Below are positions 51,446 through 59,803 of a stretch of 64,000 bases of DNA, in pieces. This DNA comes from CAWDCV01 sp963728125 (lineage in GTDB: Bacteria > Actinomycetota > Actinomycetes > CAWDCV01), in the NCBI GenBank assembly GCA_963728125.1, contig CAVSIZ010000009.1, forward strand, positions 186,001 to 250,000, in the 5' to 3' direction. Within the stretch, counting starts at the first letter, position 1. Each line of letters begins with the position of its first letter. The notes below the pieces were generated by a model, which searched no databases, was not told where the DNA came from, and saw only the letters and a list, made by a program, of their open reading frames with translations. A program made the position numbers and the translations under genes.

Positions 51446-52058
51446 CCGTCCGCCGCGTCGCCGTGCTGGCGTCCGTCGATGCTCAGCCACCCGCCGGGAT
51501 CGAGGCGCAGGCGTACCGACTGGCCCTGCTCGAGGACACCTACGAGGTGATCGCCGGTCTGGAGCTGGTCGAGGCCGCGCTCGCCGTCGATCCGGCACAG
51601 CAGGAGATCGCCCGCTCGCTGGTCTGGCCGGGCACCCACGTCCTGGCGCTGCCTGACGAAGCCGACCACACCCGCACCGCGAGCGCACTCGACGCGGCAG
51701 CGCAGCTGGGCGCCGACTCGGTGGCCGTGGTCGCGGGCGACGCGCCCGACTTACCGGGACTGCTCATCGGCAAGCTGTTCCGTGCCCTCAGCCCCGCCGA
51801 TGCGGCGGTGTGTCCGGCCGCCGGTGGTGGCCTGGTCGCCTTGGCGATCAAGCTCCCGCGCCCGGCGTGGATGCCCGACGTCGATCTCGACGAGGCTGAC
51901 GCCCTCGAACGGCTGCGCGCAGCGGCCCCGCGCCGGCACGCCGTCGGACTCGCCCCGGGCTGGCACCGATTGCGCGCGCGGTGGACGTGCATCGGCTCGA
52001 TCCCGGTTTGGAGGGATGGGAGGCGACCCGAAGGCTGCTCTCCGGCGCAGCCCGATAG
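51442..52058 (+). CDS. DUF2064-like nucleotidyltransferase-fold protein, frameshifted near its end
   Basis: About 205 residues if corrected. It starts at GTG 51442 overlapping the peptidase. A GT-A-like core is suggested by SVAVVAGDAPDLPGLLIGKL and VCPAAGGGLVALAIKLP (the GDxPxLP block). At about 51978, in a TTGCGCGCGCGG run, the frame shifts. The expected ending (VDVHRLDPGLEGWEATRRLL then SGAAR and TAG at 52056-52058) lies in another frame. The uncorrected frame runs on to 52275 through repetitive DNA. An indel in the CG run explains it. Biological role unknown. Confidence 0.65.
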
Positions 52059-52204
52059 GAAACGCGAACTCCCTGCGGTAAGGCGAACTCCACGCGGCAA
52101 CGCGAACTTTGAGCGTTCCGCGAGCGGGCTCGAAGTTCGCCGAAGCGCTCGAAGTACCTGGAAGGCTGAGAAGCCGAAGGCTGCGCTCAATCGCAGCCCG
52201 CTAG
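52028..52204. repeat. Duplicated gene end and 19-base tandem repeat
   Basis: The 3' end of the preceding gene (CCGAAGGCTGC then CGCAGCCCG, 52028-52060) reappears at about 52172-52204 with 27 of 32 bases matching; each copy can form a GGCTGC/GCAGCC hairpin. Between them a 19-base unit beginning GCGAACT starts at 52064, 52083 and 52102. The gap 52059-52311 has no gene. The copy could be a recombination scar or paired terminators. Confidence 0.55.
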
Positions 52205-52311
52205 GCGCACGTCGTGCCTTGACCGCGCGAGCAATGAACCGCGTCCGCTCTCGGCGAGCATGGCGAGATGCGTGAGGCTCACGAGTTCGGGCAGTTGAGC
52301 AGGCGCAATAG

Positions 52312-52857
52312 TTAGACGGGGAGCAGCGCTCGCGCCCTTTCGACCAGCCGGCGTACGGCGTCGTCCGTGGGCTCGGGAGTGGCCCCGTCGAGGGAGAACC
52401 ACTGCAGGTCGAGCGATTCGTCGCTGCGGCTCTCGACGGCTCCGGGCGATGCGACCGCGATATACGCGACGTCGAGGTGGACGCTGTTCCCCGTCGGCCG
52501 GCACGGCACCGGGTGCCGATCCAGCGCCACCGGACCGGGGAGCAGCGACAGCGACGCGATCCCGCTCTCCTCGGTCGCCTCGCGTAACGCAACATCGGCC
52601 AGCGTTCGATCGGACGGTTCGCAGTGGCCACCCATCGGCAGCCAGAGCCCCACGAGGCGATGCAGCAGCAGGAGCATCCGACGCTGGTACGGATCCACGA
52701 CGAGTGCGCTTGCGGTGAGATGTCCAGCCGCCCGGGTCCGGGAGGCCGCCGAGACGTCGCGCAGCGCACCCAAGTACTCCTCACGAAGGGCCGACTCGTG
52801 CGAGGTGGGCGCGATCCAGTCCGACAGGGTCCGAACAGCGTCAGCGTGCAGCGTCAC
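52312..52857 (-). CDS. Nudix hydrolase
   Basis: 181 residues from GTG 52857, which overlaps the DUF2342 stop by 4 bases. Nudix box: GGHCEPSDRTLADVALREAT followed by EESGI. Preceding segment HLTASALVVDPYQRRMLLLL is typical of the actinobacterial Nudix group that follows the DUF2342 protease gene. An N-terminal 50-residue helical region (DWIAPTSHESALREEYLGAL) precedes the domain. Substrate unknown. Confidence 0.88.
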   Translation of the reverse strand: MTLHADAVRTLSDWIAPTSHESALREEYLGALRDVSAASRTRAAGHLTASALVVDPYQRRMLLLLHRLVGLWLPMGGHCEPSDRTLADVALREATEESGIASLSLLPGPVALDRHPVPCRPTGNSVHLDVAYIAVASPGAVESRSDESLDLQWFSLDGATPEPTDDAVRRLVERARALLPV

Positions 52858-54155
52858 GGCTGCGGGTCGTCGGGCCGATCCTGTTCCGGCGTGGGCGGTA
52901 GCTCGTCCAGACCAGACAGGTCGAGCTCGCCGCTACGCGACACGTATGACGACGGATCGTCGAGGTCCTCACTCGTCGGCAGCAGGTCGGGATGCGCCCA
53001 CACGGCGTCGCGCCCGTCGACGCCGCGATCGGCAAGTAGCGCAGCCCACAGCGCCGCCCCCTCGCGCATCCTGCGCGGCCGCAGCTCGAGGCCGACGAGC
53101 GTGGCGAACGTCTGCTCCGCCGGTCCGCCCGTCGCACGCCGGCGGCGTACCGACTCGCGCAGCGCGGATGCCGACGGCAGGTGCCCGGTCGCGGCCTGGT
53201 CCACTACCTCGTCGACCCAGCCCTCCACCAACGCCAGCGCGGTCTCCAGCCGAGCCAGCGCGACCTGCTGCTCGGGCGTCGTCTCCGGCTCGAACATGCC
53301 GGCGGTCAGCGCCTCCTGCAGCACCTGCGGATTCGAGGGATCGAGGTCGCGCATCGCCTCCTCGATCCGGCTGTTGTCGACGCGGATCCCGCGCGCGTAC
53401 GCCTCCACGGTTCCGAGCAGGTGCGAGCGCAGCCACGGCACGTGGGTGAACAGTCGCTGGTGCGCCGCCTCGCGCAGCGCCAGATAGAGCCGCACCTCGT
53501 CGGCTGGAATGCCCAGCCCCTCGCCGAACGACGCCACCGCCGCCGGCATCAACGCCGGTCGCCCGGTCGCGGTCAGCGGTACGCCGACATCCGCGGAGCC
53601 GACGACCTCGCCGGAGAGCTCGCCGATCGCCTGCCCGACCTGAGCGCCGAACATGGCGCCGCCCACTTGCTGCATGACGCCGAGCAGCGGCCCGAGCTGA
53701 CGCATCTCGGCCGGCACCGCCTCGCCCATCGCCGACACGACGCGCGACGCCACCGGGTCACACAGCTGCCGCCAGACCGGCAGCGTGGCCTCGACCCACT
53801 CGGCGCGGCTCCACGCCTCGGCCTCCGCGCTCGTCGAGGGGAGCGTCGTCGCGTCATCCAGCCAGAGCTCGGCGAGTCGCACCGCGTCACGTACCGCCGC
53901 GCGCTCCCCGTCGGTTATCGAGCGGTCCTTCTGAGCAACAACGGTCTGCCGCGCCATATCTCTGGCGAGGTCCCAGTTGACCGGGCCGCCTTCGTACGAC
54001 AGGAACCGGCCGAGCTGCTGAAACAGTCCGCCGAGGTCCTGGGTCCCCATCGAGGAGAACATGGCGCTGAAGGGGTCGTCGTCGGGACGACGCGCGGGAT
54101 CGCGGCCCGGATCGTCGTCGTCGTCCGATCCTGGGCCACCGGGAACATCGCTCAC
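52854..54155 (-). CDS. Zinc-dependent metalloprotease-like protein, DUF2342
   Basis: 433 residues from GTG 54155. Begins with an acidic, disordered stretch (GGPGSDDDDDPGRDPARRPD), then FSSMGTQDLGGLFQQLGRFL and a helical body containing GGAMFGAQVGQAIGELSGEV and LALREAAHQRLFTHVPWLRS, where the EAAH segment is the proposed zinc site. The C-terminus is Pro/Asp-rich. Counterpart of M. tuberculosis Rv3195. Protease activity is a family annotation; I know of no direct proof. Co-transcribed with the Nudix gene. Confidence 0.88.
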   Translation of the reverse strand: MSDVPGGPGSDDDDDPGRDPARRPDDDPFSAMFSSMGTQDLGGLFQQLGRFLSYEGGPVNWDLARDMARQTVVAQKDRSITDGERAAVRDAVRLAELWLDDATTLPSTSAEAEAWSRAEWVEATLPVWRQLCDPVASRVVSAMGEAVPAEMRQLGPLLGVMQQVGGAMFGAQVGQAIGELSGEVVGSADVGVPLTATGRPALMPAAVASFGEGLGIPADEVRLYLALREAAHQRLFTHVPWLRSHLLGTVEAYARGIRVDNSRIEEAMRDLDPSNPQVLQEALTAGMFEPETTPEQQVALARLETALALVEGWVDEVVDQAATGHLPSASALRESVRRRRATGGPAEQTFATLVGLELRPRRMREGAALWAALLADRGVDGRDAVWAHPDLLPTSEDLDDPSSYVSRSGELDLSGLDELPPTPEQDRPDDPQP

Positions 54156-54235
54156 GACTGCTCCTCAGGCAGGATGTGCACCATGCGGACCACCGTAGTT
54201 CCTCGCGTGAGAGGAACGCGGAAGGGAAGAGTGCT

Positions 54236-55333
54236 GTGAGCCCTGCGCGAGGTGGAGTTCGCTCACGGCGCACCGCGCTGCCCGTGGTCGCGGTCACTGG
54301 TGCTGCCGGCAGCATCGGCGGTCCGCTCGTGCAGCTCCTCAGCACCCACGACGGGGTACGGCGCGTGGTGGCCCTCGACGACCATCGCGGTGACGCCGAC
54401 GGCGTGACCTGGCGCGTTCTTGACGTCCGCAACCCGATCCTCGCGGAGCGGCTCGCAGGGGTCGACGTCGTGGTCCACGTCGACATCGATCTGTCCGTCG
54501 AGAGCGAGCCCGACGCGCGCACGTCGCGCAACGTCCGCGGCACCCAGACTGTGCTGACCGCGGCGGCCGCCGCGGGCGTGCGGCGGGTCGTGCTGCTGTC
54601 CAGCGCGATGGTCTACGGCGCCCACGCTGACAACCTCGTGCCGCTGCCCGAGGATTCGCAGCTCCGTGCATCGTCGGAGATCGGCTTGCTCGCCGACCTC
54701 CTCGAGATCGAGCGGCTCGGCGCAGTGGCGCCCCTCAGCCACCCCGGGCTGGACGTGACGATGGTCCGCCCGGCGATCGTCGTCGGCGCGAATGCCGATA
54801 CGTCGCTGACGCGACACTTCGAGGCGCCACGGCTGCTCGTGCTTCGTGGCTCGCGACCGCGGTGGCAGTTCTGCCACGTCGACGACCTCGCGACTGCGCT
54901 GGCCTGTGCCGCCGTTGGTCAGGTGACCGGCGTCATCACCGTGGGCAGCGATGGGTGGCTGGAGCAGGACGACCTCGAGCGGATCAGCGGCCTGCACCGC
55001 ATCGAGCTGCCCGCCTCGGTGGCCTTCGGCGCGGCCGAGCGGCTGCACCGGCTCGGCATCCTGCCGGCGCCGGCCGCCGAGATGTCGTACGTCGTCCATC
55101 CCTGGGTCGTCTCGACTCGGCAGCTGCGGGAGTCCGGCTGGCGAGCTACCCACAACAACGAGGAATGTCTCAAGACACTTCTCGCCGAGGTCGAGGGCCG
55201 GCACGCCGTCGCTTCGCGGCGCGTGGGTCGGCGAGACGCGACCCTGGGCGCTGCCGGTGCCGCTGGCGCGGCGGTCGCCTTTGCGGGCACGGCCGCCCTG
55301 GTACGCCGCGCGCGCCGACGCAGGCGGGGTTGA
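54236..55333 (+). CDS. NAD-dependent epimerase/dehydratase with C-terminal membrane tail
   Basis: 365 residues from GTG 54236, GGAAGGGAAGAG upstream. SDR-extended features: VVAVTGAAGSIGGPLVQLLS (NAD loop), NVRGTQTVLTAAAAAGVRRV, VVLLSSAMVYGA with the Ser/Tyr region and FCHVDDLATAL. The usual catalytic YxxxK is not evident at its normal place, so enzymatic activity is uncertain. The end (AAGAAVAFAGTAALVRRARR) is one hydrophobic span plus Arg residues, a tail anchor. Divergent from DUF2342; moaE follows 2 bases later. Confidence 0.85.
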   Translation: MSPARGGVRSRRTALPVVAVTGAAGSIGGPLVQLLSTHDGVRRVVALDDHRGDADGVTWRVLDVRNPILAERLAGVDVVVHVDIDLSVESEPDARTSRNVRGTQTVLTAAAAAGVRRVVLLSSAMVYGAHADNLVPLPEDSQLRASSEIGLLADLLEIERLGAVAPLSHPGLDVTMVRPAIVVGANADTSLTRHFEAPRLLVLRGSRPRWQFCHVDDLATALACAAVGQVTGVITVGSDGWLEQDDLERISGLHRIELPASVAFGAAERLHRLGILPAPAAEMSYVVHPWVVSTRQLRESGWRATHNNEECLKTLLAEVEGRHAVASRRVGRRDATLGAAGAAGAAVAFAGTAALVRRARRRRRG

Positions 55334-55335
55334 GC

Positions 55336-55761
55336 ATGGCCGACGTCATCCGCTTGCTTGCGGTGCGCGACGCGCCGTTGTCCGTCGACGAGGTGCTGTC
55401 CGCGGTCGCCGACGACGCGGCCGGCGGCACCGTGCTCTTCGTCGGCACCGTCCGCGACCAGGACGGTGGCCGCTCTGTCAGCGATCTCGGTTATGAGGCG
55501 CACGACAGCGTCGAGGCGGTCCTGCGGACCGTGGCCGAAAAGGTCGTCGCCGACTTCCCGGTGCGCGGCCTCGCCGCCGTCCACCGCGTCGGCGACCTCG
55601 CCATCGGCGACGTTGCCGTCATCGTCGCGGTGTCGTGTCCTCATCGCGGGGAGGCCTTCGACGCCTGCCGCCGCCTCATCGACGACCTCAAGGCCACGGT
55701 GCCCATCTGGAAGCACCAGCGGTTCACCGACGGCTCGGACGAGTGGGTCGGATCCCCCTGA
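55336..55761 (+). CDS. moaE: Molybdopterin synthase catalytic subunit MoaE
   Basis: 141 residues from ATG 55336. MoaE hallmarks: GGTVLFVGTVRDQDGGRSVS, LGYEAHDSVEAVLRTVAEKV, LAAVHRVGDLAIGDVAVIVA, VSCPHRGEAFDACRRLIDDL and the C-terminal VPIWKHQRFTDGSDEWV with the catalytic Lys pair region. It joins thiocarboxylated MoaD to cPMP to make molybdopterin. MoaD is not adjacent; MoeZ, which activates MoaD, is at 25.8 kb. Confidence 0.94.
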   Translation: MADVIRLLAVRDAPLSVDEVLSAVADDAAGGTVLFVGTVRDQDGGRSVSDLGYEAHDSVEAVLRTVAEKVVADFPVRGLAAVHRVGDLAIGDVAVIVAVSCPHRGEAFDACRRLIDDLKATVPIWKHQRFTDGSDEWVGSP

Positions 55762-55827
55762 TCGTGGGCATGGCGCTTTACGCTGAACACGAGGGAACTC
55801 CGCGAAGCGCAAGCGCGTAGGGAAGGC

Positions 55828-56013
55828 GTGGGCATGTCGGCGATCGCGTGGTGGGGGATCCCTATCGGCGCGACGCTGCTGGCCATGCTGTGGGTCACCT
55901 GGCGCAGCCGTCCGCGTCATCGCGTGGCCGCACGAGAGACGGTGGCGGAGTACGCCAGGTTCCGGGCCGCGCTGACATCGGCGTCGCGGCGAGAGGAACG
56001 GCGGGCACCCTGA
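55828..56013 (+). CDS. Small single-span membrane protein upstream of the PDZ protease
   Basis: 61 residues from GTG 55828 (ATG 55834 also possible, with GGGAAGG upstream). One hydrophobic span (IAWWGIPIGATLLAMLWVTW) is followed by a basic cytosolic tail ending RREERRAP. Its stop TGA overlaps a CTG that seems to start the PDZ gene, so the two are coupled. Function unknown; similar small proteins precede YlbL-like genes in other actinobacteria. Confidence 0.7.
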   Translation: MGMSAIAWWGIPIGATLLAMLWVTWRSRPRHRVAARETVAEYARFRAALTSASRREERRAP

Positions 56014-57116
56014 GCACCCTCCTGCCAGAGGCGACGCAGACCCCTGACGATCGCCCGACCTCGCTGTCGCGCCGGTCGACGACCCTGATCGTCACGTTCG
56101 GGCTCGCCATCCTGCTCGTGTCGCTGGCGGCGCTGCTGCCGGTGCCGTACGTCGCGCTGAGTCCCGGCCCGACTGCCGACACGCTCGGATCGGAGGACGG
56201 CAGGCAGCTCATCGTCATCGAGGGTCGGGAGACCTACCCGACGTCCGGCCAGCTGCTTCTCACCACCGTGCGTGTGAGCGGCGGCCCGGAGAGCCGGGGG
56301 ATGAGCCTGCTGAACGCCATTCGCGGGTTCGTCGATCCCGAGGTCGCGGTGGTGCCGATCGACCGGGTCTACCCGCCGGGCGAGACCGTGGAGCAGGTCG
56401 AGCAGCGCACCGCGGAGGAGATGGAGCTCTCGCAGCAGGACGCCACAGCGGCGGCGCTGCGCGAGCTGGACGTCCCTGTCGCGACGGAGGTCGCCGTGGG
56501 CTCGATCGTCGAGGACGCGCCGGCGCAGGGCAAGCTCGAAGCCGGCGACGTGATCGTCAGCGTCGACGGCATGCCGGCCGTCTCACCCGACGCGGTGCGC
56601 GACGCCGTTCGCAGCAAGCAGCCCGGGGACACGGTCACCTTCGTCGTCACGCGTGATGGCACCGAGCTCGAGGTGCCGGTGGTCACCGGTACCTCCCCGG
56701 ACGAGGAGGGCGTGGCCGCAGTCGGCATCGCCCCGGTGGTCGCGTACTCGTTTCCGTTCACCGTCGAGATCCAGATCGAGGACGTCGGCGGGCCGAGCGC
56801 CGGGCTCATGTTCGCACTCGGCATCTACGACAAGCTGACGCCCGACGAGCTGACCGGCGGCGAGCTCATCGCCGGAACCGGGGAGATCAACGCCGATGGC
56901 GAGGTCGGCCCGATCGGCGGCATCCAGCAGAAGCTGGTCGCTGCGCGAGACGAGGGCGCGACCGTCTTCCTCACGCCGGCAGACAACTGCGCCGAAGCGG
57001 TCGGCGCAGTCCCCGACGGCCTGCGCCTCGTGCGCGTCGAGACGCTGGACGACGCCGTCCAGGCGCTCGAGGGCATCCGCTTCGACGAGGCCGACGTTCC
57101 CACCTGCTCGCGCTGA
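56010..57116 (+). CDS. YlbL-like PDZ / Lon-type (S16) membrane protease
   Basis: 368 residues if started at the CTG at 56010. No ATG, GTG or TTG lies in frame between the upstream gene's stop and the first helix; a GTG at 55848 would add an unlikely 54 residues. One N-terminal span (TLIVTFGLAILLVSLAALLP) is followed by FVDPEVAVVPIDRVYPPGET, a PDZ domain (GSIVEDAPAQGKLEAGDVIV) and a Lon protease-like domain with catalytic Ser in EDVGGPSAGLMFALGIYDKL and Lys in GGIQQKLVAARDEGA. Counterpart of M. tuberculosis Rv3194c, just before the UPF0182 neighbour. Confidence 0.88.
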   Translation: MSTLLPEATQTPDDRPTSLSRRSTTLIVTFGLAILLVSLAALLPVPYVALSPGPTADTLGSEDGRQLIVIEGRETYPTSGQLLLTTVRVSGGPESRGMSLLNAIRGFVDPEVAVVPIDRVYPPGETVEQVEQRTAEEMELSQQDATAAALRELDVPVATEVAVGSIVEDAPAQGKLEAGDVIVSVDGMPAVSPDAVRDAVRSKQPGDTVTFVVTRDGTELEVPVVTGTSPDEEGVAAVGIAPVVAYSFPFTVEIQIEDVGGPSAGLMFALGIYDKLTPDELTGGELIAGTGEINADGEVGPIGGIQQKLVAARDEGATVFLTPADNCAEAVGAVPDGLRLVRVETLDDAVQALEGIRFDEADVPTCSR

Positions 57117-57147
57117 CACCTGCCCGAGATCCGCGCATGATGGCCGA

Positions 57148-58644
57148 GTGACGACGTACCTCGAGCTGGTCGCGGAGCGGGCGCACGGACAGGTGACCGA
57201 CGCCGTCCGCACGGAGATCGCCGGATTGGTCAGTGCGGGCGGTCTCATCACCGAACCGGCCCAGCTGCGTACGTATGAGTGCGATGGCCTGACCGGCTAT
57301 CGCGTCGTCCCTGCCCTGGTGGTGCTGCCCGCGACGACGGAGGAAGTCGCGGCGGTCGTGAGGATCTGCGCCCGCGAGCACATCCCCTTCGTTGCCCGCG
57401 GCGCCGGTACCGGACTGTCCGGCGGCGCGTTGCCTGTCGCCGACGGCATCGTCATCGGCTTGTCGCGGATGCGTCAGGTGCTGTCCGTCGACATCGACAA
57501 CCAGCGCGCGGTGGTGCAGCCCGGCGTCACCAACGCCGGCATCTCCGCCGCCGTCGCCGCGTACGACCTCTACTTCGCGCCGGATCCGTCCAGCCAGATC
57601 GTGTGCACCATCGGCGGCAACGTCGCAGAGAACTCCGGCGGCGCGCACTGCCTGAAGTACGGCTTCACGACCAACCACGTGCTCGGCCTCACGTTCGTCA
57701 CCGCTGCCGGTGACGTCGTCACGCTTGGCGGGAACGCGCTCGACAGCGTCGGTCCCGACCTGCGTGCAGTCGTCGTCGGCTCCGAAGGCACGCTCGGCAT
57801 CGTCACGGAGGTCGTCGTACGACTGCTGCGCAAGCCCGAGGCCGTCCGCACACTCGTCGCGGACTTTCCCGACGCGGAGCACGCAGGCAACACCGTCAGC
57901 GACATCATCGCCGCGGGCATCATCCCCGCAGCCGTCGAGATGCTCGACGAGCTCGCCATCGAGGCGTGCGAGAAGGCAACCGGTGCCGGCTACACGATCG
58001 GCACGCCGGCCGCACTCGTCGTCGAGGTGGACGGTCCCGCGGCGGAGGTGGACGCGGAGTTCGACCGCGTTCAGGAGATCTGCCGGCGCAACGACACGAC
58101 CCATATCCGGATCGCCAACGACCCGGACGAGCGGGCGCTCATCTGGAAGGGCCGCAAGGCCGCGTTCGCCGCCATGGGTCGGATGAGCCCCGACTACTTC
58201 GTGCAGGACGGCGTCATCCCGCGCACGCAGCTCGGCGCCACGTTGACGCGCATCAGCGACCTCGCGGCCGAGAACGGCCTACGCGTCGCCAACGTCTTCC
58301 ACGCCGGCGACGGCAATCTCCACCCGCTCGTGCTGTACGACGCCACCATCCCCGGGCAGTCCCAGAGCGCCGAGCGGCTGGCCACCGCGATCGTCGAGCT
58401 CTGCGTCGAGCAGGGTGGTTCCATCACCGGCGAGCACGGCGTGGGCAGCGACAAGGCGTGCTCGATGCCGCGCATGTTCTCCGACGCCGACCTCACGGTG
58501 ATGGCACGCGTGCGCGCGGCCTTCGACCCCGACGGCATCTGCAACCCGGGCAAGGTGCTGCCCACGCCTCGGCTGTGCGGGGAGCGCCCTGGCCCGTGGC
58601 GGGCGCATCCGCTGGAGGAATCCGGCCTCATCGAGCGGTTCTGA
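57148..58644 (+). CDS. glcD: GlcD-like FAD-binding oxidase (glycolate/lactate oxidase large subunit)
   Basis: 498 residues from GTG 57148; a longer upstream-open frame is the shadow of the PDZ gene. PCMH-type FAD motif: VPFVARGAGTGLSGGALPVA-like segment (RGAGTGLSGG) and PDPSSQIVCTIGGNVAENSG, with VVVGSEGTLGIVTEVVVRLL. The C-terminal domain has VANVFHAGDGNLHPLVLYD and GSITGEHGVGSDK, with conserved His residues. It oxidises a 2-hydroxyacid such as glycolate or lactate and passes electrons to GlcE/GlcF. Its stop TGA overlaps the ATG of glcE. Confidence 0.92.
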   Translation: MTTYLELVAERAHGQVTDAVRTEIAGLVSAGGLITEPAQLRTYECDGLTGYRVVPALVVLPATTEEVAAVVRICAREHIPFVARGAGTGLSGGALPVADGIVIGLSRMRQVLSVDIDNQRAVVQPGVTNAGISAAVAAYDLYFAPDPSSQIVCTIGGNVAENSGGAHCLKYGFTTNHVLGLTFVTAAGDVVTLGGNALDSVGPDLRAVVVGSEGTLGIVTEVVVRLLRKPEAVRTLVADFPDAEHAGNTVSDIIAAGIIPAAVEMLDELAIEACEKATGAGYTIGTPAALVVEVDGPAAEVDAEFDRVQEICRRNDTTHIRIANDPDERALIWKGRKAAFAAMGRMSPDYFVQDGVIPRTQLGATLTRISDLAAENGLRVANVFHAGDGNLHPLVLYDATIPGQSQSAERLATAIVELCVEQGGSITGEHGVGSDKACSMPRMFSDADLTVMARVRAAFDPDGICNPGKVLPTPRLCGERPGPWRAHPLEESGLIERF

Positions 58645-59803
58645 TGGCGGTCGTGGCCGGCACGGTCGCGCGCCCGGACAGCGTGGCTGAAGCGGCCGAC
58701 CTGCTGAGGGACACCCGCGGCACGCTGCTGTTCCGCGGCGGCGGCACCAAGATGGCCTGGGCCGGCCGCCCAGACCAGCCCGACCTGCTCGTCGAGACCA
58801 CGGGGCTGAACCGGCTGCTCGAACACAACCCGGCCGACATGACCGCGGTTGTCGAGGCGGGCATGCCGCTGTCGACGCTGCAGGACGTGCTCGGCGAGTC
58901 CGGGCAGTGGCTCGCGCTCGATCCAGCGACGCAGGTCGACGGCGCCACCATCGGTGGGCTGCTCGCGACCGGGGAGTCGGGACCGCGCCGGCTGCGATAC
59001 GGCGCGCTGCGCGACCTCGTCATCGGCGTCACGCTCGTGCTGGCCGACGGCACGGTGGCCCATGCGGGCGGGCGCGTCATCAAGAACGTCGCCGGCTACG
59101 ACCTCACCAAGCTGATGTACGGGTCGCTGGGCACGCTCGCGCTGATCGCCGAGGTCGTGCTGCGCGTGCATCCGCTACCGGAGAGCAGCGCAACCGTCGT
59201 CGTGCCCGCATCTGCCTCCAATGCCGGAGAAGCCACCCGCCGACTCATGGCGTCACCGCTCGAACCGTCCGCCGTTCGCTGGATCGGCAACTTCGCCAGG
59301 AGTCCGGACAACTCGCCGTCCGCTTCGAGGGATCCCGTGCCGGCGTCGCCGCACAGACCTCGGGCCTGGCGGACGTTCTTTCGCTCGGACCCGTCGAACA
59401 GCTGACCGGATCCGCTGAGGCCGACTACTGGCTGAGTCTCACGAGCAACTCGGCAGCAACCACAGCGTTTGCCGGCACGCTGCCCGATCAGCTGCGTGCC
59501 GTGTCAGAAGCGCTAGCGGGCGACGCCGACAACCAGCTCGCGTCGCACACCGCGCTCGGGCTGCACACTGCACACATCGGTGGCACGCCCGCCCAGCAGG
59601 CCGCGACGTTCGAGCGGTGGCAACGCGCGGTGCTCGATCTCGGCGGCACCGTGGTGCTCCGCGACCGTCCGGACGAGGTCGACGCACTAGTCGACCCGCT
59701 CGGCCCGCCGCCCTCGGCCGTACAGCTGCTGCGTGCGCTGAAGTCCCAGCTCGATCCCGACGGTCGGTGCGCCCCGGGACGTCTTGGCCGGTGGCTCGAG
59801 TGA
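58644..59803 (+). pseudogene. glcE: GlcE-like FAD-binding subunit, one frameshift
   Basis: Begins ATG 58644 in a TGATG overlap with glcD: MAVVAGTVARPDSVAEAADL, LLFRGGGTKMAWAGRPDQPD, GQWLALDPATQVDGATIGGL, VIKNVAGYDLTKLMYGSLGT. At about 59275 the frame is lost; the rest (SLDRQLRQESGQLAVRFEGS, PPSAVQLLRALKSQLDPDGR, CAPGRLGRWLE) continues in another frame to the stop at 59803, which overlaps the glcF start by GTGA and so confirms that frame. A missing base is the likely cause. About 386 residues when joined. Confidence 0.82.

Noticed and set aside
52059..52275. Continuation of the DUF2064-like protein to 52275
   Set aside because: After 51978 the sequence loses family similarity and runs through tandem repeats; the expected ending lies in another frame and stops at 52058.
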